DNA of 64,000 nucleotides from an uncultured Alphaproteobacteria bacterium (GCA_900696495.1 CAADGI010000023.1:186001-250000), one strand, 5' to 3'; numbered from the stretch's first letter, positions 32,768-43,008 are shown. Numbers and translations are program-made. Notes: generated from the letters alone by a model not told the origin.

Positions 32768-34975
32768 TTAACCCCGGTTCCTGCGCGGGCCGCGATCGCG
32801 GTCGCGTCCACGGTCACGGTCGCCGCCTTCGCGGCGGGGGCGCGGCGCGGAAACTTCCTCGGGCGAGGGGAGTTCGCCGATGATCTCGCCGTTCTCTTGG
32901 TTGACGCGTTTCATCGACAGTTTCACCTTGCCGCGGTCATCCATGCCGAGCACGACGACTTTCACCTGGTCGCCTTCATTGACGACATCGGTGGTCTGCG
33001 CGACGCGGGTGTCGGCGAGTTCGGAGATGTGAACGAGGCCATCCTTCGCGCCCATGAAATTGACGAACGCGCCGAATTCCATGGTTTTCACGACCTTGCC
33101 GCTATAGACCTTGCCGGCCTCGGGTTCGTCGGTGATGCCCTTGATCATGTTGACGGCTTTCTCGATGGAATCCGCGTTGATGGCGGCGACTTTGATCGTT
33201 CCGTCATCATCGATATCCACTTTCGCGCCGGACACTTCGCAGATTTCGCGAATGACCTTGCCACCAGTGCCGATAACCTCGCGGATTTTATCCGTCGAGA
33301 TTTTCAGCGTGACGATCTGCGGTGCGAACTTCGAGAGCTCGCCGCGCGCTTCGGTCAGGGCCTTGTTCATTTCGCCGAGAATATGCAGGCGGCCTTGTTT
33401 CGCCTGTTCGACGGCGATCTTCATGATTTCCTCGGTGATCGAGGTGATCTTGATGTCCATCTGCAGGGCGGTAATGCCTTGCTCGGTTCCCGCGACCTTG
33501 AAGTCCATGTCGCCGAGATGGTCTTCATCGCCGAGAATGTCGGACAGGACGGCGAATTCATTGCCTTCCTTGATGAGGCCCATGGCGATACCGGCCACCG
33601 GCGCTTTCAGGGGCGCGCCTGCATCCATCAGGGCGAGGGAGGTGCCGCAGACGGTCGCCATCGAGGAGGAACCGTTCGATTCCGTGATCTCGGAGACCAC
33701 GCGCATCGTGTAGGGGAAATCCTCTACCGGCGGCAGGAGCGGGTTGATCGCGCGCCATGCCAGCTTGCCGTGACCGATTTCACGGCGGCCCGGTGCGCCC
33801 ATGCGTCCGGCTTCACCGACCGAGTATGGCGGGAAGTTGTAGTGAAGCATGAAGCGCTGCTTGTATTCGCCTTCCAGCGCGTCGATGATCTGTTCATCCT
33901 GGCCGGTGCCGAGCGTGGTGACCACGAGGGCCTGCGTCTCGCCGCGCGTAAATAGCGCGGAGCCGTGCGTACGGGGCAGGACGCCGGTTTCGGCAACGAT
34001 CGGGCGGACGGTTTTCGTGTCGCGCTGATCGATGCGGCGGCCGGTTTTCAGGATATTGCCGCGAACGACATCGGCCTCGAGTTCCTTGAACTTGCCGACG
34101 ATCGTGTTGTCGTTGATTTCATCAGACTTGAACTGCTCGATCGCTTTTTTCTTGGCGGCATCGACCGCGTCGCGGCGCTCCGCCTTGTTGACGATTGCAT
34201 AGGCATCGCGCACTTCCTTCTCGTAATTCGACTTGATGTCGGCAACGAGTTTCTTGATGTGGGCGGGCGCCTCGGGGATGTCCCACGGCTCTTTCGCGCA
34301 CATTTCAGCAAGATCGATAATGCCGTCGATGACGGGCTGGAACGCTTTCCAGCCGCGCATGACCGCGTCCAGCATGACCTCCTCCGAAAGCTCTTTCGCC
34401 TCGGATTCAACCATCAGGACGCCTTCTTTCGTTCCGGCGACAACCAGATCCAGCGAGCTTTCCTTCATTTCCGACATGGTCGGGTTGATGGCGAGCTGGC
34501 CGTTGATGAAGCCGACGCGTGCGCCGCCGATCGGGCCCATGAACGGGATGCCCGAGATCGTCAGGGCCGCGGAGCAGCCGACGAGCGCGACCATGTCCGG
34601 GTCGTTTTCGAGGTCGTGGGAAACGACCGTAGCGATCACCTGCACTTCGTTGAAGAAATCCTTCGGGAACAGCGGGCGGATCGGGCGGTCGATCAGGCGG
34701 GAGGTCAGCGTCTCTTTTTCGGAGGGACGCGCTTCGCGCTTGAAGAAGCCGCCGGGGATTTTACCGGCTGCGTAGGTCTTTTCCTGATAGTGAACGGTAA
34801 GGGGGAAGAAATCCTGGCCTTCCTTGACGCTTTTCGCGCCGACGACAGTGCAGAGCACCGTGGTTTCGCCCATCGTCGCCATGACGGCGGCATCGGCCTG
34901 GCGGGCGATTTTGCCGGTTTCGAGGATGATGGTCTTACCTGCGAAATCGATTTCTTTTCTGAATAGATTAAACAT
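32768..34975 (-). CDS. pnp: Polyribonucleotide nucleotidyltransferase
   Basis: PNPase is a phosphorolytic 3'-5' exoribonuclease of the degradosome. The 735-residue protein has two RNase PH domains ([18 protein letters not shown] in the first; the active region [20 protein letters not shown] in the second), a KH domain ([15 protein letters not shown]) and an S1 domain ([28 protein letters not shown]), then an Arg/Asp/Gly tail. The frame opens at 35098, but the ATG at 34975 with AAGGAA upstream gives the standard start. Unlike the common rpsO-pnp pairing, about 2 kb with gpmA and others separates it from rpsO. Confidence 0.97.
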   Translation of the reverse strand: MFNLFRKEIDFAGKTIILETGKIARQADAAVMATMGETTVLCTVVGAKSVKEGQDFFPLTVHYQEKTYAAGKIPGGFFKREARPSEKETLTSRLIDRPIRPLFPKDFFNEVQVIATVVSHDLENDPDMVALVGCSAALTISGIPFMGPIGGARVGFINGQLAINPTMSEMKESSLDLVVAGTKEGVLMVESEAKELSEEVMLDAVMRGWKAFQPVIDGIIDLAEMCAKEPWDIPEAPAHIKKLVADIKSNYEKEVRDAYAIVNKAERRDAVDAAKKKAIEQFKSDEINDNTIVGKFKELEADVVRGNILKTGRRIDQRDTKTVRPIVAETGVLPRTHGSALFTRGETQALVVTTLGTGQDEQIIDALEGEYKQRFMLHYNFPPYSVGEAGRMGAPGRREIGHGKLAWRAINPLLPPVEDFPYTMRVVSEITESNGSSSMATVCGTSLALMDAGAPLKAPVAGIAMGLIKEGNEFAVLSDILGDEDHLGDMDFKVAGTEQGITALQMDIKITSITEEIMKIAVEQAKQGRLHILGEMNKALTEARGELSKFAPQIVTLKISTDKIREVIGTGGKVIREICEVSGAKVDIDDDGTIKVAAINADSIEKAVNMIKGITDEPEAGKVYSGKVVKTMEFGAFVNFMGAKDGLVHISELADTRVAQTTDVVNEGDQVKVVVLGMDDRGKVKLSMKRVNQENGEIIGELPSPEEVSAPRPRREGGDRDRGRDRDRGPRRNRG

Positions 34976-34994
34976 TCGTTTTATTTCCTTATAT

Positions 34995-35115
34995 GAATTA
35001 AACCCCACCCGTACCTTTACGGGAGGTGATTGTATGTTCGGTGGGAGCGGGGAACTGGTTCCGGGCGGACAGTGGAAACCACGAAGCCTATTTTTCAATT
35101 AGGGGTGGGTTCAAC
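34995..35115 (-). promoter_or_regulatory. Structured leader or palindromic element upstream of pnp
   Basis: Outer arms AACCCCACCC and GGGGTGGGTT enclose three short hairpins, CCCGTA-CCTT-TACGGG, GGAAC-TG-GTTCC and GTGG-AAA-CCAC. Read on the minus strand it forms the pnp 5' region. It could be an RNA leader for pnp autoregulation, as known in enterobacteria, or another dispersed repeat. The sequence cannot decide. Confidence 0.5.
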
Positions 35116-35147
35116 AGTCAACCGGGAAACAGGGCCATTCCCGCCTC

Positions 35148-35176
35148 TTTACTGCGCATAGAAATGCCATTATTTA
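35148..35176 (+). promoter_or_regulatory. Candidate sigma-70 promoter of gpmA
   Basis: TTTACT (35148-35153), a 17-base spacer and TATTTA (35171-35176), about 45 bases before the gpmA ATG. Confidence 0.45.
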
Positions 35177-35220
35177 TAGCCAAAGTCAAAGGAATCTTTA
35201 GGGCAAAAGGCGCTAATATA

Positions 35221-35844
35221 ATGAATTACCTGGTACTTTTAAGACACGGCCAGAGCGAATGGAACCTCGAAAACCGGTTTACGGGCTTCAGGGACGTCGA
35301 CCTGACGCCGCAAGGGGAAGCCGAGGCCAGGAAAGCCGGCGAAATGATCGGCAAAGCCGGGCTGAAGTTCGATGCGCTTTTCAGTTCGACCCAGACCCGC
35401 GCCAACCGCACGGCGCAGATCGCCACCGAAGCGGCCGGGCAGGGCGACCTGTTCAAACAGATGGTCCGGCACGACGATTTGCGCGAGCGCGATTACGGCG
35501 ACCTGACGGGCCTCAACAAGGACGAAACCAGGCAGAAATACGGCGACGAACAGGTTCATATCTGGCGGCGTTCATACGATGTCGCGCCGCCGGGCGGCGA
35601 ATGCCTCGGCGATGTCGTCGAGAAACGCGTGCGGCCCTATTACAACAAGAACATCGGGCCGCTTGTTAATAGCGGCAAGAACGTATTGATCGCCGCGCAT
35701 GGAAATTCATTGCGCGCCGTGCTGATTATTCTCGGCGCCGAAACGCCCGAAACCATCAACGACGCCGAATTCCCGACCGGCGTGCCGCTTGTTTTTGAAA
35801 TGGATAATGGAAAAATTCTGAAGAGGTATTTTTTAAATGAGTAA
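35221..35844 (+). CDS. gpmA: 2,3-bisphosphoglycerate-dependent phosphoglycerate mutase
   Basis: This enzyme interconverts 3- and 2-phosphoglycerate. The 207-residue protein is the shorter alphaproteobacterial form (E. coli 250). The phosphohistidine motif is LLRHGQSEWNLENRFTGF, followed by RHDDLRERDYGDLTGLNK and the second active histidine in IAAHGNSLRAV. An upstream open frame to 35026 is rejected because the ATG at 35221, after AAAAGGCG, gives the family start. The last eight bases overlap the next small gene. Confidence 0.95.
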   Translation: MNYLVLLRHGQSEWNLENRFTGFRDVDLTPQGEAEARKAGEMIGKAGLKFDALFSSTQTRANRTAQIATEAAGQGDLFKQMVRHDDLRERDYGDLTGLNKDETRQKYGDEQVHIWRRSYDVAPPGGECLGDVVEKRVRPYYNKNIGPLVNSGKNVLIAAHGNSLRAVLIILGAETPETINDAEFPTGVPLVFEMDNGKILKRYFLNE

Positions 35845-36178
35845 GACTGTAAAAATAATATTGCTGGTTCTATTGCTCGCCGTCGGCGCCTTTGTAGCCG
35901 ACGCCTATCTGTTCATGAGCCATATGAAATCCGAAGCGGCCCGCGTCAAAAACATCAAGGGAGAGGAGCTGGAAAAAGTCTGCCAGACCGCCATGGCCGC
36001 GCCCGCCAGCGCTGCGGAAGTCAAAAAATTTCTGGCCCAGCATCAAGCCGCTGCTCCGGGAACGGAATTCGATTTCCCTATCGTCGCCGTCCGGCGTCAC
36101 CATGTATGGGCTTACAAAATCACCCTGCCTTGCAAGGTGAAAGCCACGGTCACGCCACCGGCGACGGCGCAGCCTTAA
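35837..36178 (+). CDS. Small exported protein overlapping gpmA
   Basis: A 113-residue protein with one N-terminal hydrophobic segment (about 7-27), either an uncleaved signal anchor or a signal peptide ending near VADA. The rest is soluble with two cysteines (near 49 and 99), which could pair in the periplasm, and a Pro/Thr/Ala tail. It begins eight bases inside gpmA, so the genes are coupled. I recognise no family. Confidence 0.7.
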   Translation: MSKTVKIILLVLLLAVGAFVADAYLFMSHMKSEAARVKNIKGEELEKVCQTAMAAPASAAEVKKFLAQHQAAAPGTEFDFPIVAVRRHHVWAYKITLPCKVKATVTPPATAQP

Positions 36179-36241
36179 GTCTATTTTTGACATAATGTCA
36201 TACAATATGATATCTTCCCGTATTATCAGGGAGCAAATGTC

Positions 36242-36634
36242 ATGGATTTTTTGCATACATGGATGCGGAAGGCTTTTAATTTTGCTTACAAGCACGGCCT
36301 TTACGACAAAAATTTAAGCTTTCAGTTTAGCATTAAAGCTACACCTGAGGGTGAAGCCGAAGCTAAAAAACTTTTTCAAGCTTTAAGAGAAGTCGGTGTT
36401 TCTTCATTTTTTAATAGTGGCCAAAATGCAGGCCCAAATGGAGTTCTTTATGAGCCTTATTATGAAGTAAAGGCAGATGGGTTAACGCGGGAACAATATA
36501 CACGAGTAAAAGATTTTCTAAGGGCAGCTGATAATCTATCGGGTGAAACACCAAACTTTGCAGATCGATTATTAGATAAAGGGCTTTTATTTGGTGCGCA
36601 GGCCAAAGGCGGATTAGGACTGGACTCTATCTAA
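36242..36634 (+). CDS. AT-rich hypothetical protein
   Basis: A 130-residue soluble protein of no recognised family. AGGGAGCAAATGTC precedes the ATG, a fair ribosome site. The sequence reads as a compact alpha/beta protein (FQFSIKATPEGEAEAKKLFQALREVG). Base composition and codon use are clearly more AT-rich than gpmA or rpsO, suggesting acquisition by transfer. A bidirectional terminator follows at 36674-36700. Confidence 0.7.
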   Translation: MDFLHTWMRKAFNFAYKHGLYDKNLSFQFSIKATPEGEAEAKKLFQALREVGVSSFFNSGQNAGPNGVLYEPYYEVKADGLTREQYTRVKDFLRAADNLSGETPNFADRLLDKGLLFGAQAKGGLGLDSI

Positions 36635-36673
36635 CAAAAAACCCGCAACGGTATCTCGAGCCAAGTACAGAAT

Positions 36674-36700
36674 AAAAAACCCCGCCGAAGCGGGGTTTTT
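36674..36700. terminator. Bidirectional intrinsic terminator
   Basis: AAAAAACCCCGCCGAAGCGGGGTTTTT: a stem CCCCGC/GCGGGG with a short loop and A- and T-runs on opposite sides. It can serve both the plus-strand gene ending at 36634 and the minus-strand gene ending at 36717. Confidence 0.9.
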
Positions 36701-36716
36701 AAATTGAGCCGAAAAA

Positions 36717-36947
36717 TTATTCCGGGCTGCCGTCTGTAGCATCATTGATGTCGTCTTTGATGCGCTCGGCAGGCGTGCGGTCTTCAAGCTCACGGGCCGC
36801 ATCGTCAACGCCTTCATCAAGATTGCTGATGGCGTCACCGATATGTTCGCCGGTACTGCGTTGGTCGGGCTGGTTCAGAACCAGGTAACCCGCAACAACC
36901 ACGAGGACCACGATAACAAGGCCAATAAGTGTGTTTCTGTTATTCAT
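36717..36947 (-). CDS. Small single-TM acidic protein
   Basis: A 76-residue protein with one membrane helix (about 7-24, LIGLVIVVLVVVAGYLVL) and a highly acidic soluble tail (DAISNLDEGVDDAARELEDRTP). AAGGGAGTTTGTA precedes the ATG. The topology suggests an inner-membrane protein with its tail in the periplasm. Similar small proteins are common in alphaproteobacteria, but I know no function. It lies between terminators, so it is probably a single-gene unit. Confidence 0.75.
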   Translation of the reverse strand: MNNRNTLIGLVIVVLVVVAGYLVLNQPDQRSTGEHIGDAISNLDEGVDDAARELEDRTPAERIKDDINDATDGSPE

Positions 36948-37013
36948 TACAAACTCCCTTAATCATTAGACTTCCGGGGCACTAACGCCCGAAATCAGGA
37001 AAAGTTTCCTGAA

Positions 37014-37052
37014 ATAAAAAACGCCCCCGGCATTAATCCGGAGGCGTTTTTC
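37014..37052. terminator. Intrinsic terminator downstream of rpsO
   Basis: AAAAAACGCCCCCGGCATTAATCCGGAGGCGTTTTT on the plus strand: a stem of ACGCC(C)CCGG with CCGG(A)GGCGT, and T-runs on both strands. It ends rpsO transcription on the minus strand. Confidence 0.9.
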
Positions 37053-37066
37053 TGAATTCTGCTTGA

Positions 37067-37339
37067 TTAGCGGCGGATGTTCAGGCGCTCGATCAAGCTC
37101 TGGTAGCGGTCGTTGCTCGTGCGCTTCAGGTAGTCGAGAAGCTTGCGGCGCTTGGCGACCATCATCAAAAGACCGCGGCGGCTGTGGACGTCCTTCTGGT
37201 GCGTCTGCAGGTGCTCGGACAATGAATTGATGCGGTCGGTGAGAATAGCGACCTGGACGTCGGCCGAGCCGGTGTCGTTCTTGTCGGTCTGGTATTCTTT
37301 AATAAGAGCGGATTTACGCTCTGCTGCTGTCTTCGACAT
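37067..37339 (-). CDS. rpsO: 30S ribosomal protein S15
   Basis: A 90-residue S15 with the family sequence: [49 protein letters not shown] and the end [27 protein letters not shown] precedes the ATG. It is the last gene of the miaB-to-rpsO cluster and is followed by its own terminator. An AT-rich inverted repeat (37357-37410) lies in its leader. Confidence 0.98.
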   Translation of the reverse strand: MSKTAAERKSALIKEYQTDKNDTGSADVQVAILTDRINSLSEHLQTHQKDVHSRRGLLMMVAKRRKLLDYLKRTSNDRYQSLIERLNIRR

Positions 37340-37356
37340 CGGGTTCTCCTTTTCTG

Positions 37357-37410
37357 AGTTATAAGTTGTAAATCTTAAGTGGTAAGTGAAAATTATAATT
37401 TCTTATAACT
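37357..37410. repeat. AT-rich inverted repeat in the rpsO leader
   Basis: AGTTATAAG (37357-37365) and CTTATAACT (37402-37410) form a 9-base perfect stem around an AT-rich centre, between truB and rpsO. S15 autoregulates through leader structure in other bacteria, so a regulatory role is possible but not shown. Confidence 0.45.
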
Positions 37411-37412
37411 TA

Positions 37413-38447
37413 TTACTTAAAACTGAAGACTTTTACGGGCCTGATTTGCGGTCCTTCGGCTTCCACCAGCGCCACCGGCTTGCTGTTACACAAGGCGAGC
37501 GCGGGTTGAGGCGTCCCGTCCAGACCGGCCTGATTAAGGCGCTCAAAGTCGGGGCGGGAGATGAAGGCGATAACCTGCCCGTTTCTCAGTCTGGCTGCTT
37601 CATCCTCCCTTACGGCCAACGCCGGGATGTCGTCCAGCGCGGTCTCAAGGGGGAGTAAAACGGCCTCGTTGAGGCGGGCAATATCGTCCAAACCCGCCAG
37701 TTTGTCCAGAGAAATAGCCGATTCCAGCGTAAAAGGGCCTACTTTCTCGCGTTTCAGGGCCGTTATATAGCCCAGGCAGCCCATTTCCCGGCCCAGATCC
37801 CGGGCCAGCGCCCGGACATAGGTGCCCTTGCCGCAGACCATGCGGAAGGAGGTTTCTTCTAAACCGTCATGCCAGCGAAGGCTGGCATCCATTCCTTCGC
37901 CCTTGTGCTGGTGGGATTTTGTGTCCGTGTTTCCCATGGATCCCTGCCTTGGCAGGGATGACGAGTTTATAATTTCCAAACTCTCAATATAAACCCCGCG
38001 CTCTTTTAATTCGACCTCTTCACCGTCGCGGGCGAGATCATAGGCGCGAGCGCCGTCGATCTTGATCGCCGAAAATTTCGGCGGGGTCTGCCTGATTTCA
38101 CCGATATAGCGGGGCAGGACGGATTCAATCTGTTCTTTCGTCGGGCGGGCATCGGACGTTTCGATGATCTTGCCTTCAAGGTCGTCTGTATCGCGCTGCT
38201 CGCCCCATTGCACGGTGAAGGAATAGGTTTTCAGGCCGTCCTGAATGTAGGAAATCGTTTTCGTCGCCTCGCCGAGCGCGATGGGGAGAATGCCGGTGGC
38301 GAGCGGGTCGAGCGTGCCCGCATGCCCGGCTTTTTGCGCCTTCATCAGCCAGCGCACCTTGGCCATCGCCTGCGTCGAGGTTAAACCCGGGGGTTTATCG
38401 AGGTTGATCCAGCCGTCGATTTTGTCGCCTTTGCGCTTGCGGGCCAT
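37413..38447 (-). CDS. truB: tRNA pseudouridine(55) synthase with in-frame repeat insertion
   Basis: TruB makes the pseudouridine 55 of tRNA T-loops. The catalytic aspartate is in GHAGTLDPLATGILPIALGEATK; DGWINLDKPPGLTS, PPKFSAIKIDGARAYDLAR and GKGTYVRALARDLG are all present. At 344 residues it is longer than the usual 300-310, because a family D repeat (37866-37962) is translated in frame between SLEIINS and SFRMVCGKGTYVRAL. The start ATG is two bases after the rbfA stop. Confidence 0.94.
   Translation of the reverse strand: MARKRKGDKIDGWINLDKPPGLTSTQAMAKVRWLMKAQKAGHAGTLDPLATGILPIALGEATKTISYIQDGLKTYSFTVQWGEQRDTDDLEGKIIETSDARPTKEQIESVLPRYIGEIRQTPPKFSAIKIDGARAYDLARDGEEVELKERGVYIESLEIINSSSLPRQGSMGNTDTKSHQHKGEGMDASLRWHDGLEETSFRMVCGKGTYVRALARDLGREMGCLGYITALKREKVGPFTLESAISLDKLAGLDDIARLNEAVLLPLETALDDIPALAVREDEAARLRNGQVIAFISRPDFERLNQAGLDGTPQPALALCNSKPVALVEAEGPQIRPVKVFSFK
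37866..37962. repeat. Palindromic repeat, family D, inside truB
   Basis: GTCATGCCAGCGAAGGCTGGCATCCAT pairs with ATGGATCCCTGCCTTGGCAGGGATGAC. The element is open through 97 bases in the TruB frame and adds about 33 residues, rich in Gly, Ser, His and Lys. Confidence 0.92.
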
Positions 38448-38449
38448 GG

Positions 38450-38830
38450 CTAGTCTTTTTGGCCGGAATGAATTTCGCGGAGGATATTTTCGATCTTCTC
38501 GGCTTCGTCGAAGGAATTATCGGCGACGAAGCGGATCGTCGGCGTGAAGCGAAGGCCGGCATTGCGCGCGATTTCCTTCTTGAAGACGTTTTTATCCTTG
38601 TTCAGCGCAGGCAGGATTTCATCCATGTTCGCGCCGCCGAGCGACATGACATAGGCCGTGGCGTGCTTGAGGTCGGGGCTGATTTTGACTTCCGAAATGC
38701 TTAAGTGAGCGTCGATCAGGATTTCCTCGTTGAAATGGCCGCGCTGCATGGTTTCCGCGAGGATGTGGCGAAGCTGTTCGCCCACGCGCAATTGCCTTTG
38801 AGATGGCTCTTTTGATTGTTGTTTACTCAT
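38450..38830 (-). CDS. rbfA: Ribosome-binding factor A
   Basis: RbfA is a KH-fold 30S maturation factor. The 126-residue protein has SQRQLRVGEQLRHILAETM, LIDAHLSISEVKISPDLKHATAYV and LRFTPTIRFVADNSFDEAEKIENIL. The frame opens at 38851 within a family D repeat, but GATGGAG upstream of 38830 marks the likely start (MSKQQSKEPS). It is the link between infB and truB in the cluster, preceded by that repeat. Confidence 0.95.
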   Translation of the reverse strand: MSKQQSKEPSQRQLRVGEQLRHILAETMQRGHFNEEILIDAHLSISEVKISPDLKHATAYVMSLGGANMDEILPALNKDKNVFKKEIARNAGLRFTPTIRFVADNSFDEAEKIENILREIHSGQKD

Positions 38831-38846
38831 AAAAACTCCATCTATC

Positions 38847-38926
38847 GTCATCCCAGCGCAGGCTGGGATCCATTGTTCAGCATCTGTGATAATGGATGAA
38901 TGGACCCCTGCCTCCGCAGGGGTGAC
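38847..38926. repeat. Palindromic repeat, family D, between infB and rbfA
   Basis: GTCATCCCAGCGCAGGCTGGGATCCATT pairs with AATGGACCCCTGCCTCCGCAGGGGTGAC. It occupies most of the infB-rbfA spacer, inside an otherwise continuous transcript, and ends ten bases before the infB stop. Confidence 0.9.
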
Positions 38927-38935
38927 GGCTTTTTT

Positions 38936-41401
38936 TTAAGTAACAGTTCTCGCCTCTTCAACGATCTGGTAGCACTCGATCACGTCGCCTTCCTTCAGGT
39001 CGTCGTAATCCTGGAACGCCATGCCGCACTCGGTGCCTTCCTTGACTTCCTTGACCTCGTCCTTGAAGCGCTTGAGCGTCTTGAGCGTGCCTTCGTGGAT
39101 GACGACGTTGTCGCGCAGCAGGCGGACTTTCGCGCCGCGCTTGACCCAGCCTTCCATGACCATGCAGCCCGCGATCTTGCCGACCTTGGTGATGTTGAAG
39201 ACCTGCTTGACCTGCGCCTGGCCGATATATTCCTCGCGCTTGGTCGGCGAAAGCATGCCGGTCAGGATCGCCTTCACGTCGTCGATGATGTTGTAAATGA
39301 TGTTGTAATAATTGATCGAAACGCCGTCGCGCTGCGCCATGTCGCGGGCCTGCGTGTTGGCGCGGACGTTGAAGCCGATGATGATGCCGCCCGAAGCGCG
39401 GGCGAGCGTGACATCGGATTCCGTGATGCCGCCGACGCCGCTATGCAGCACCTGCACGGCGATGCCCTGGTTTTCATCGACCATTTTCTGCAGCGAGCCG
39501 GCAATCGCCTCCACCGAGCCGTGCACGTCGCCCTTGATGACGACGGGCAGGGTGGTTTTCTCGCCTTCCTGCTTGATGAGCAGCAGGTCTTCCATCGTCG
39601 CGCGGCCCTTGACGGCTTTCGCGGCCTGCATTTCGCGCTTTTTGCGCTGGCGGTAATCGGCGATCTCGCGCGCCTTGTTTTCGTCGCTGACGACGGTGAA
39701 TGTGTCGCCCGCGTCCGGCGTGCCGCCGAAACCCAGAACCTCGACCGGCTGGCCGGGCAGGGCTTTGGCGATGTTCTGGCCGCGGTCATCGACGATGGCG
39801 CGAACGCGGCCCGACTCTTTACCGGCAACGAAAATATCGCCGACTTTCAGCGTGCCTTTCTGGATAAGGACGGTGGCGACGGAGCCGCGGCCTTTTTCAA
39901 GTTTTGACTCCACGATGAAACCGTGCGCTTCCCGGTTTGGATTGGCCTTGAGTTCGAGAACCTCGGCCTGCAGGAGGATGGCTTCCTCGAGCTTGTCCAG
40001 ATTGGTTTTCTTCTTCGCGGAGACTTCGACCGTCTGCACGTCGCCGCCCATTTCCTCGACCACGACTTCATGCTGGAGAAGGTCGGTACGGACTTTCTGC
40101 GGGTCGGCGGAAGGCATGTCGATTTTATTGATAGCGATGATGATCGGCACGTTTGCCGCGCGGGCATGGCTAATCGATTCAATCGTCTGCGGCATGATGC
40201 TGTCCTCGGCCGAGACAACGATAACGACGATATCGGTGACGTTCGCGCCGCGTGCGCGCATTTCCGTGAACGCCGCGTGGCCGGGCGTATCGAGGAAGGT
40301 GATCTTCGCGCCGGATTTCAGCGTAACCTGGTAAGCGCCGATATGCTGGGTGATGCCGCCGGCTTCGCCAGCCACGACGTCGGTATGACGCAAGGCATCG
40401 AGCAACGATGTTTTGCCGTGGTCGACGTGACCCATGATGGTGACGACAGGCGGACGCGGCTGGAGATCAGCCTCGGTATCCTGCGTGCCTTCCATGCCGA
40501 TCTCGACGTCGGCCTCGGTAACGCGCTTGACCTTGTGGCCGAATTCGCCGGCAATCAATTCCGCAGTGTCGGCGTCGATCGGTTCGTTGATCGTCGCCAT
40601 GACGCCCATTTTCATCAGCGCCTTGATGACTTCGCCGCCGGGCTCGGCCATGCGGTTGGCGAGTTCGCCGACTGTCAGGATTTCAGGAAGAATGACTTCG
40701 CGCAGGATTTTCTGCGCCGGTTCCTGCGGGCCGATCGCGGCAAGACGGGCTTTTTCGCGCGCGCGTTTCTGGGCGGCAAGCGACTTGCCGCGTACGCGTT
40801 CGTAATCCTCGTTAAGCGCCTGCGCAACGGTCATGCGCCCGCCGCGCTGATCCGGCGTCATGCGTTTTTGCGGGCGCGCAGGCGGCTTTTTAAAGCGGTC
40901 GCGGAAACCGCCACCGCCGCCTTCATCATCCCCGCCGGGACGGCCGCGGTGCGCCGCATCGCCTCCTGGACGTGCAAACCCCGGGGCCGCCTTGCCGCCG
41001 CGCTCTTCCTGCTCGATGCGGCGCATTTCTTCGAGCTCGCTCGCGGCGGCATCGAGAGGCGCGGCTTCAGCCTTGCTGATCTCTTCCTTCTTGACGTCTT
41101 CGATCGTGCGGCGCTTGGGAAGATTGGTTTTCGGCTTGGAGCCTTCCGCCATGGCGTTCTGAAGCGCGCGGGCGCGGGCGTCGCGCTCCTCGCTCGTCAG
41201 GTGCGCATCTTCCTGGGTTTGCTGCTGGTCCTGGGTGGTGGAAGGCCCGCTGCGCTTGCGGCGGACCTCGACGGAAAACCCGCCAGGCGACTGGCCGATA
41301 TTCGGACGCAACGCGCCGGCATTGCCCTTCAGGCTCAGCGTGCCTTTACCGCCGAGCGTGAGTTTCTTGCCGCCATCTGCCTTGTCTTTTGTTTCCGTCA
41401 T
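38936..41401 (-). CDS. infB: Translation initiation factor IF-2
   Basis: IF-2 is the GTPase that delivers fMet-tRNA to the 30S subunit. The 821-residue protein has a long charged N-terminus with a Gly/Arg stretch (about 130-180), then the IF2-N-like region, and the G domain with GHVDHGKTS (324-332), [16 protein letters not shown] and NKIDMPSA. The C-terminal domains end with [19 protein letters not shown]. The length is normal for alphaproteobacteria. It follows nusA with an AT-rich palindromic spacer (41402-41473). Confidence 0.97.
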   Translation of the reverse strand: MTETKDKADGGKKLTLGGKGTLSLKGNAGALRPNIGQSPGGFSVEVRRKRSGPSTTQDQQQTQEDAHLTSEERDARARALQNAMAEGSKPKTNLPKRRTIEDVKKEEISKAEAAPLDAAASELEEMRRIEQEERGGKAAPGFARPGGDAAHRGRPGGDDEGGGGGFRDRFKKPPARPQKRMTPDQRGGRMTVAQALNEDYERVRGKSLAAQKRAREKARLAAIGPQEPAQKILREVILPEILTVGELANRMAEPGGEVIKALMKMGVMATINEPIDADTAELIAGEFGHKVKRVTEADVEIGMEGTQDTEADLQPRPPVVTIMGHVDHGKTSLLDALRHTDVVAGEAGGITQHIGAYQVTLKSGAKITFLDTPGHAAFTEMRARGANVTDIVVIVVSAEDSIMPQTIESISHARAANVPIIIAINKIDMPSADPQKVRTDLLQHEVVVEEMGGDVQTVEVSAKKKTNLDKLEEAILLQAEVLELKANPNREAHGFIVESKLEKGRGSVATVLIQKGTLKVGDIFVAGKESGRVRAIVDDRGQNIAKALPGQPVEVLGFGGTPDAGDTFTVVSDENKAREIADYRQRKKREMQAAKAVKGRATMEDLLLIKQEGEKTTLPVVIKGDVHGSVEAIAGSLQKMVDENQGIAVQVLHSGVGGITESDVTLARASGGIIIGFNVRANTQARDMAQRDGVSINYYNIIYNIIDDVKAILTGMLSPTKREEYIGQAQVKQVFNITKVGKIAGCMVMEGWVKRGAKVRLLRDNVVIHEGTLKTLKRFKDEVKEVKEGTECGMAFQDYDDLKEGDVIECYQIVEEARTVT

Positions 41402-41473
41402 TAAGTTTCCCAGTTTATCAGTTTTATCAGCCTATTAGTTTTTAAACTAATAAACTACAAAACTATTCAACTA

Positions 41474-42997
41474 TTACGCTCCTATTGTTTCTTCCGCAGG
41501 TTTTTCCTCATCGGCAAACCAGTGCGCCCGTGCGTTCATAATGACCACATTGGCGTCCTTTTCAGTGATTTGACCGGCGCCCAGCATTTCAACCAGCTCG
41601 TCCGCCGCAAGATCCGCGAGGTCGTCGCGCGTCTTGATGCCGGCTTCGCCGAGCTTGATGATCTGGGTCGGGTTGAGGCCTTCAATCGCAACGAGGTCGT
41701 CATTGATGCCGAGTTCCTTGCGTTTTTGTTCGAGCTCTTTCTTCTTCGCGCTCAGGTAATTCTGCGCGCGCGTGACGAGTTCGTTCGAGATTTCTTCCTC
41801 GAAGCCCTGAATGCGGTTCAGTTCATCGACCGATGTCTCGGCCAGTTCCTCGACGGTCGCGAAACCTTCGGCAACCAGCAGGTGGGCGATAACGTCGTCA
41901 ACGTCCAGCGCCTCGATAAAGAGGGCCGAGCGCGTCTTGAGTTCTTCCGCGCGGCGGGCCGATTCCTCGGCTTCCGTCAGGATGTCGATGTCCCAGCCGG
42001 TCAAAATGCTGGCGAGGCGAACGTTCTGGCCGCGGCGGCCGATGGCGAGCGAAAGCTGCTCGTCCGGCACGACGACGTCCATGCGTTTCTTGTCTTCATC
42101 AAGAACGACTTTGACAACCGTTGCAGGCTGCAGCGCGCTGACGACGAAGGAACCGATATCGTCCGTCCACGGCACGATGTCGATTTTCTCGCCCTGGAGT
42201 TCGCCGACGACGGCCTGGACGCGGCTGCCGCGCATACCGACGCAGGCGCCGACCGGGTCGATCGAGCTGTCACGGGATACAACGGCGATTTTCGCGCGTG
42301 AACCCGGATCGCGGGCAACCGCTTTAATCGTGATGATGCCATCGTAAATTTCCGGCACTTCCTGCATGAACAGTTTCGCCATGAATTCCGGGTGCGTACG
42401 CGACAGGAAAATCTGCGGGCCGCGCTGTTCTTCACGGACTTCGTAAATGATCGCACGAACGCGGTCGCCGTTTTTCAAATGCTCGCGGGGCAGGGTTTCA
42501 TCGCGGCGGAGCAGGGCTTCCGCACGGCCCTGGATATCGACCGTGGCATTGCCGTATTCGACGCGCTTGATGACGCCGTTGACGATTTCGCCAACCTTGT
42601 CCTTGAATTCGCCGTATTGGCGCGAGCGCTCGGCTTCACGCACTTTCTGCATGATAACCTGTTTCGCGGTTTGGGCGGCGATGCGGCCGAAATCCAGCGG
42701 CGGCAGGTCGTCGATGATGAACTCGCCCGGCTTGACCGACGAATTGATTTTCTTGGCCTGCGCGGGCGTGAGCTGCGAAACCTCGTTTTCGATGAGAGCG
42801 CCGTCTTCCATGACCTGGCGGTAGCGCTTCAGCTCGATCACGCCGGAGCGGCGGTCGATATGCGCGCGGATGTCATGATCGTGGCCGTATTTCGAGCGGC
42901 CCGCTTTCTGAATGGCTTCTTCCATCGCGCCGATGACGATTTCACGGTCGATGTTCTTTTCTCTGGCAACGTTGTCAGCGACTTGCAGTAGTTCCAT
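41474..42997 (-). CDS. nusA: Transcription termination/antitermination protein NusA
   Basis: NusA modulates pausing, termination and antitermination. The 507-residue protein has the N-terminal RNAP-binding domain ([27 protein letters not shown]), an S1 domain, two KH domains ([35 protein letters not shown]) and a C-terminal pair of helix-hairpin-helix acidic repeats. AAGGTGAGCC precedes the ATG. It is 12 bases downstream of rimP. Confidence 0.97.
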   Translation of the reverse strand: MELLQVADNVAREKNIDREIVIGAMEEAIQKAGRSKYGHDHDIRAHIDRRSGVIELKRYRQVMEDGALIENEVSQLTPAQAKKINSSVKPGEFIIDDLPPLDFGRIAAQTAKQVIMQKVREAERSRQYGEFKDKVGEIVNGVIKRVEYGNATVDIQGRAEALLRRDETLPREHLKNGDRVRAIIYEVREEQRGPQIFLSRTHPEFMAKLFMQEVPEIYDGIITIKAVARDPGSRAKIAVVSRDSSIDPVGACVGMRGSRVQAVVGELQGEKIDIVPWTDDIGSFVVSALQPATVVKVVLDEDKKRMDVVVPDEQLSLAIGRRGQNVRLASILTGWDIDILTEAEESARRAEELKTRSALFIEALDVDDVIAHLLVAEGFATVEELAETSVDELNRIQGFEEEISNELVTRAQNYLSAKKKELEQKRKELGINDDLVAIEGLNPTQIIKLGEAGIKTRDDLADLAADELVEMLGAGQITEKDANVVIMNARAHWFADEEKPAEETIGA

Positions 42998-43008
42998 GGC
43001 TCACCTTT

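Noticed and set aside
39923-41404. 493-residue plus-strand frame
   Set aside because: Antisense to infB, with no recognisable motifs.
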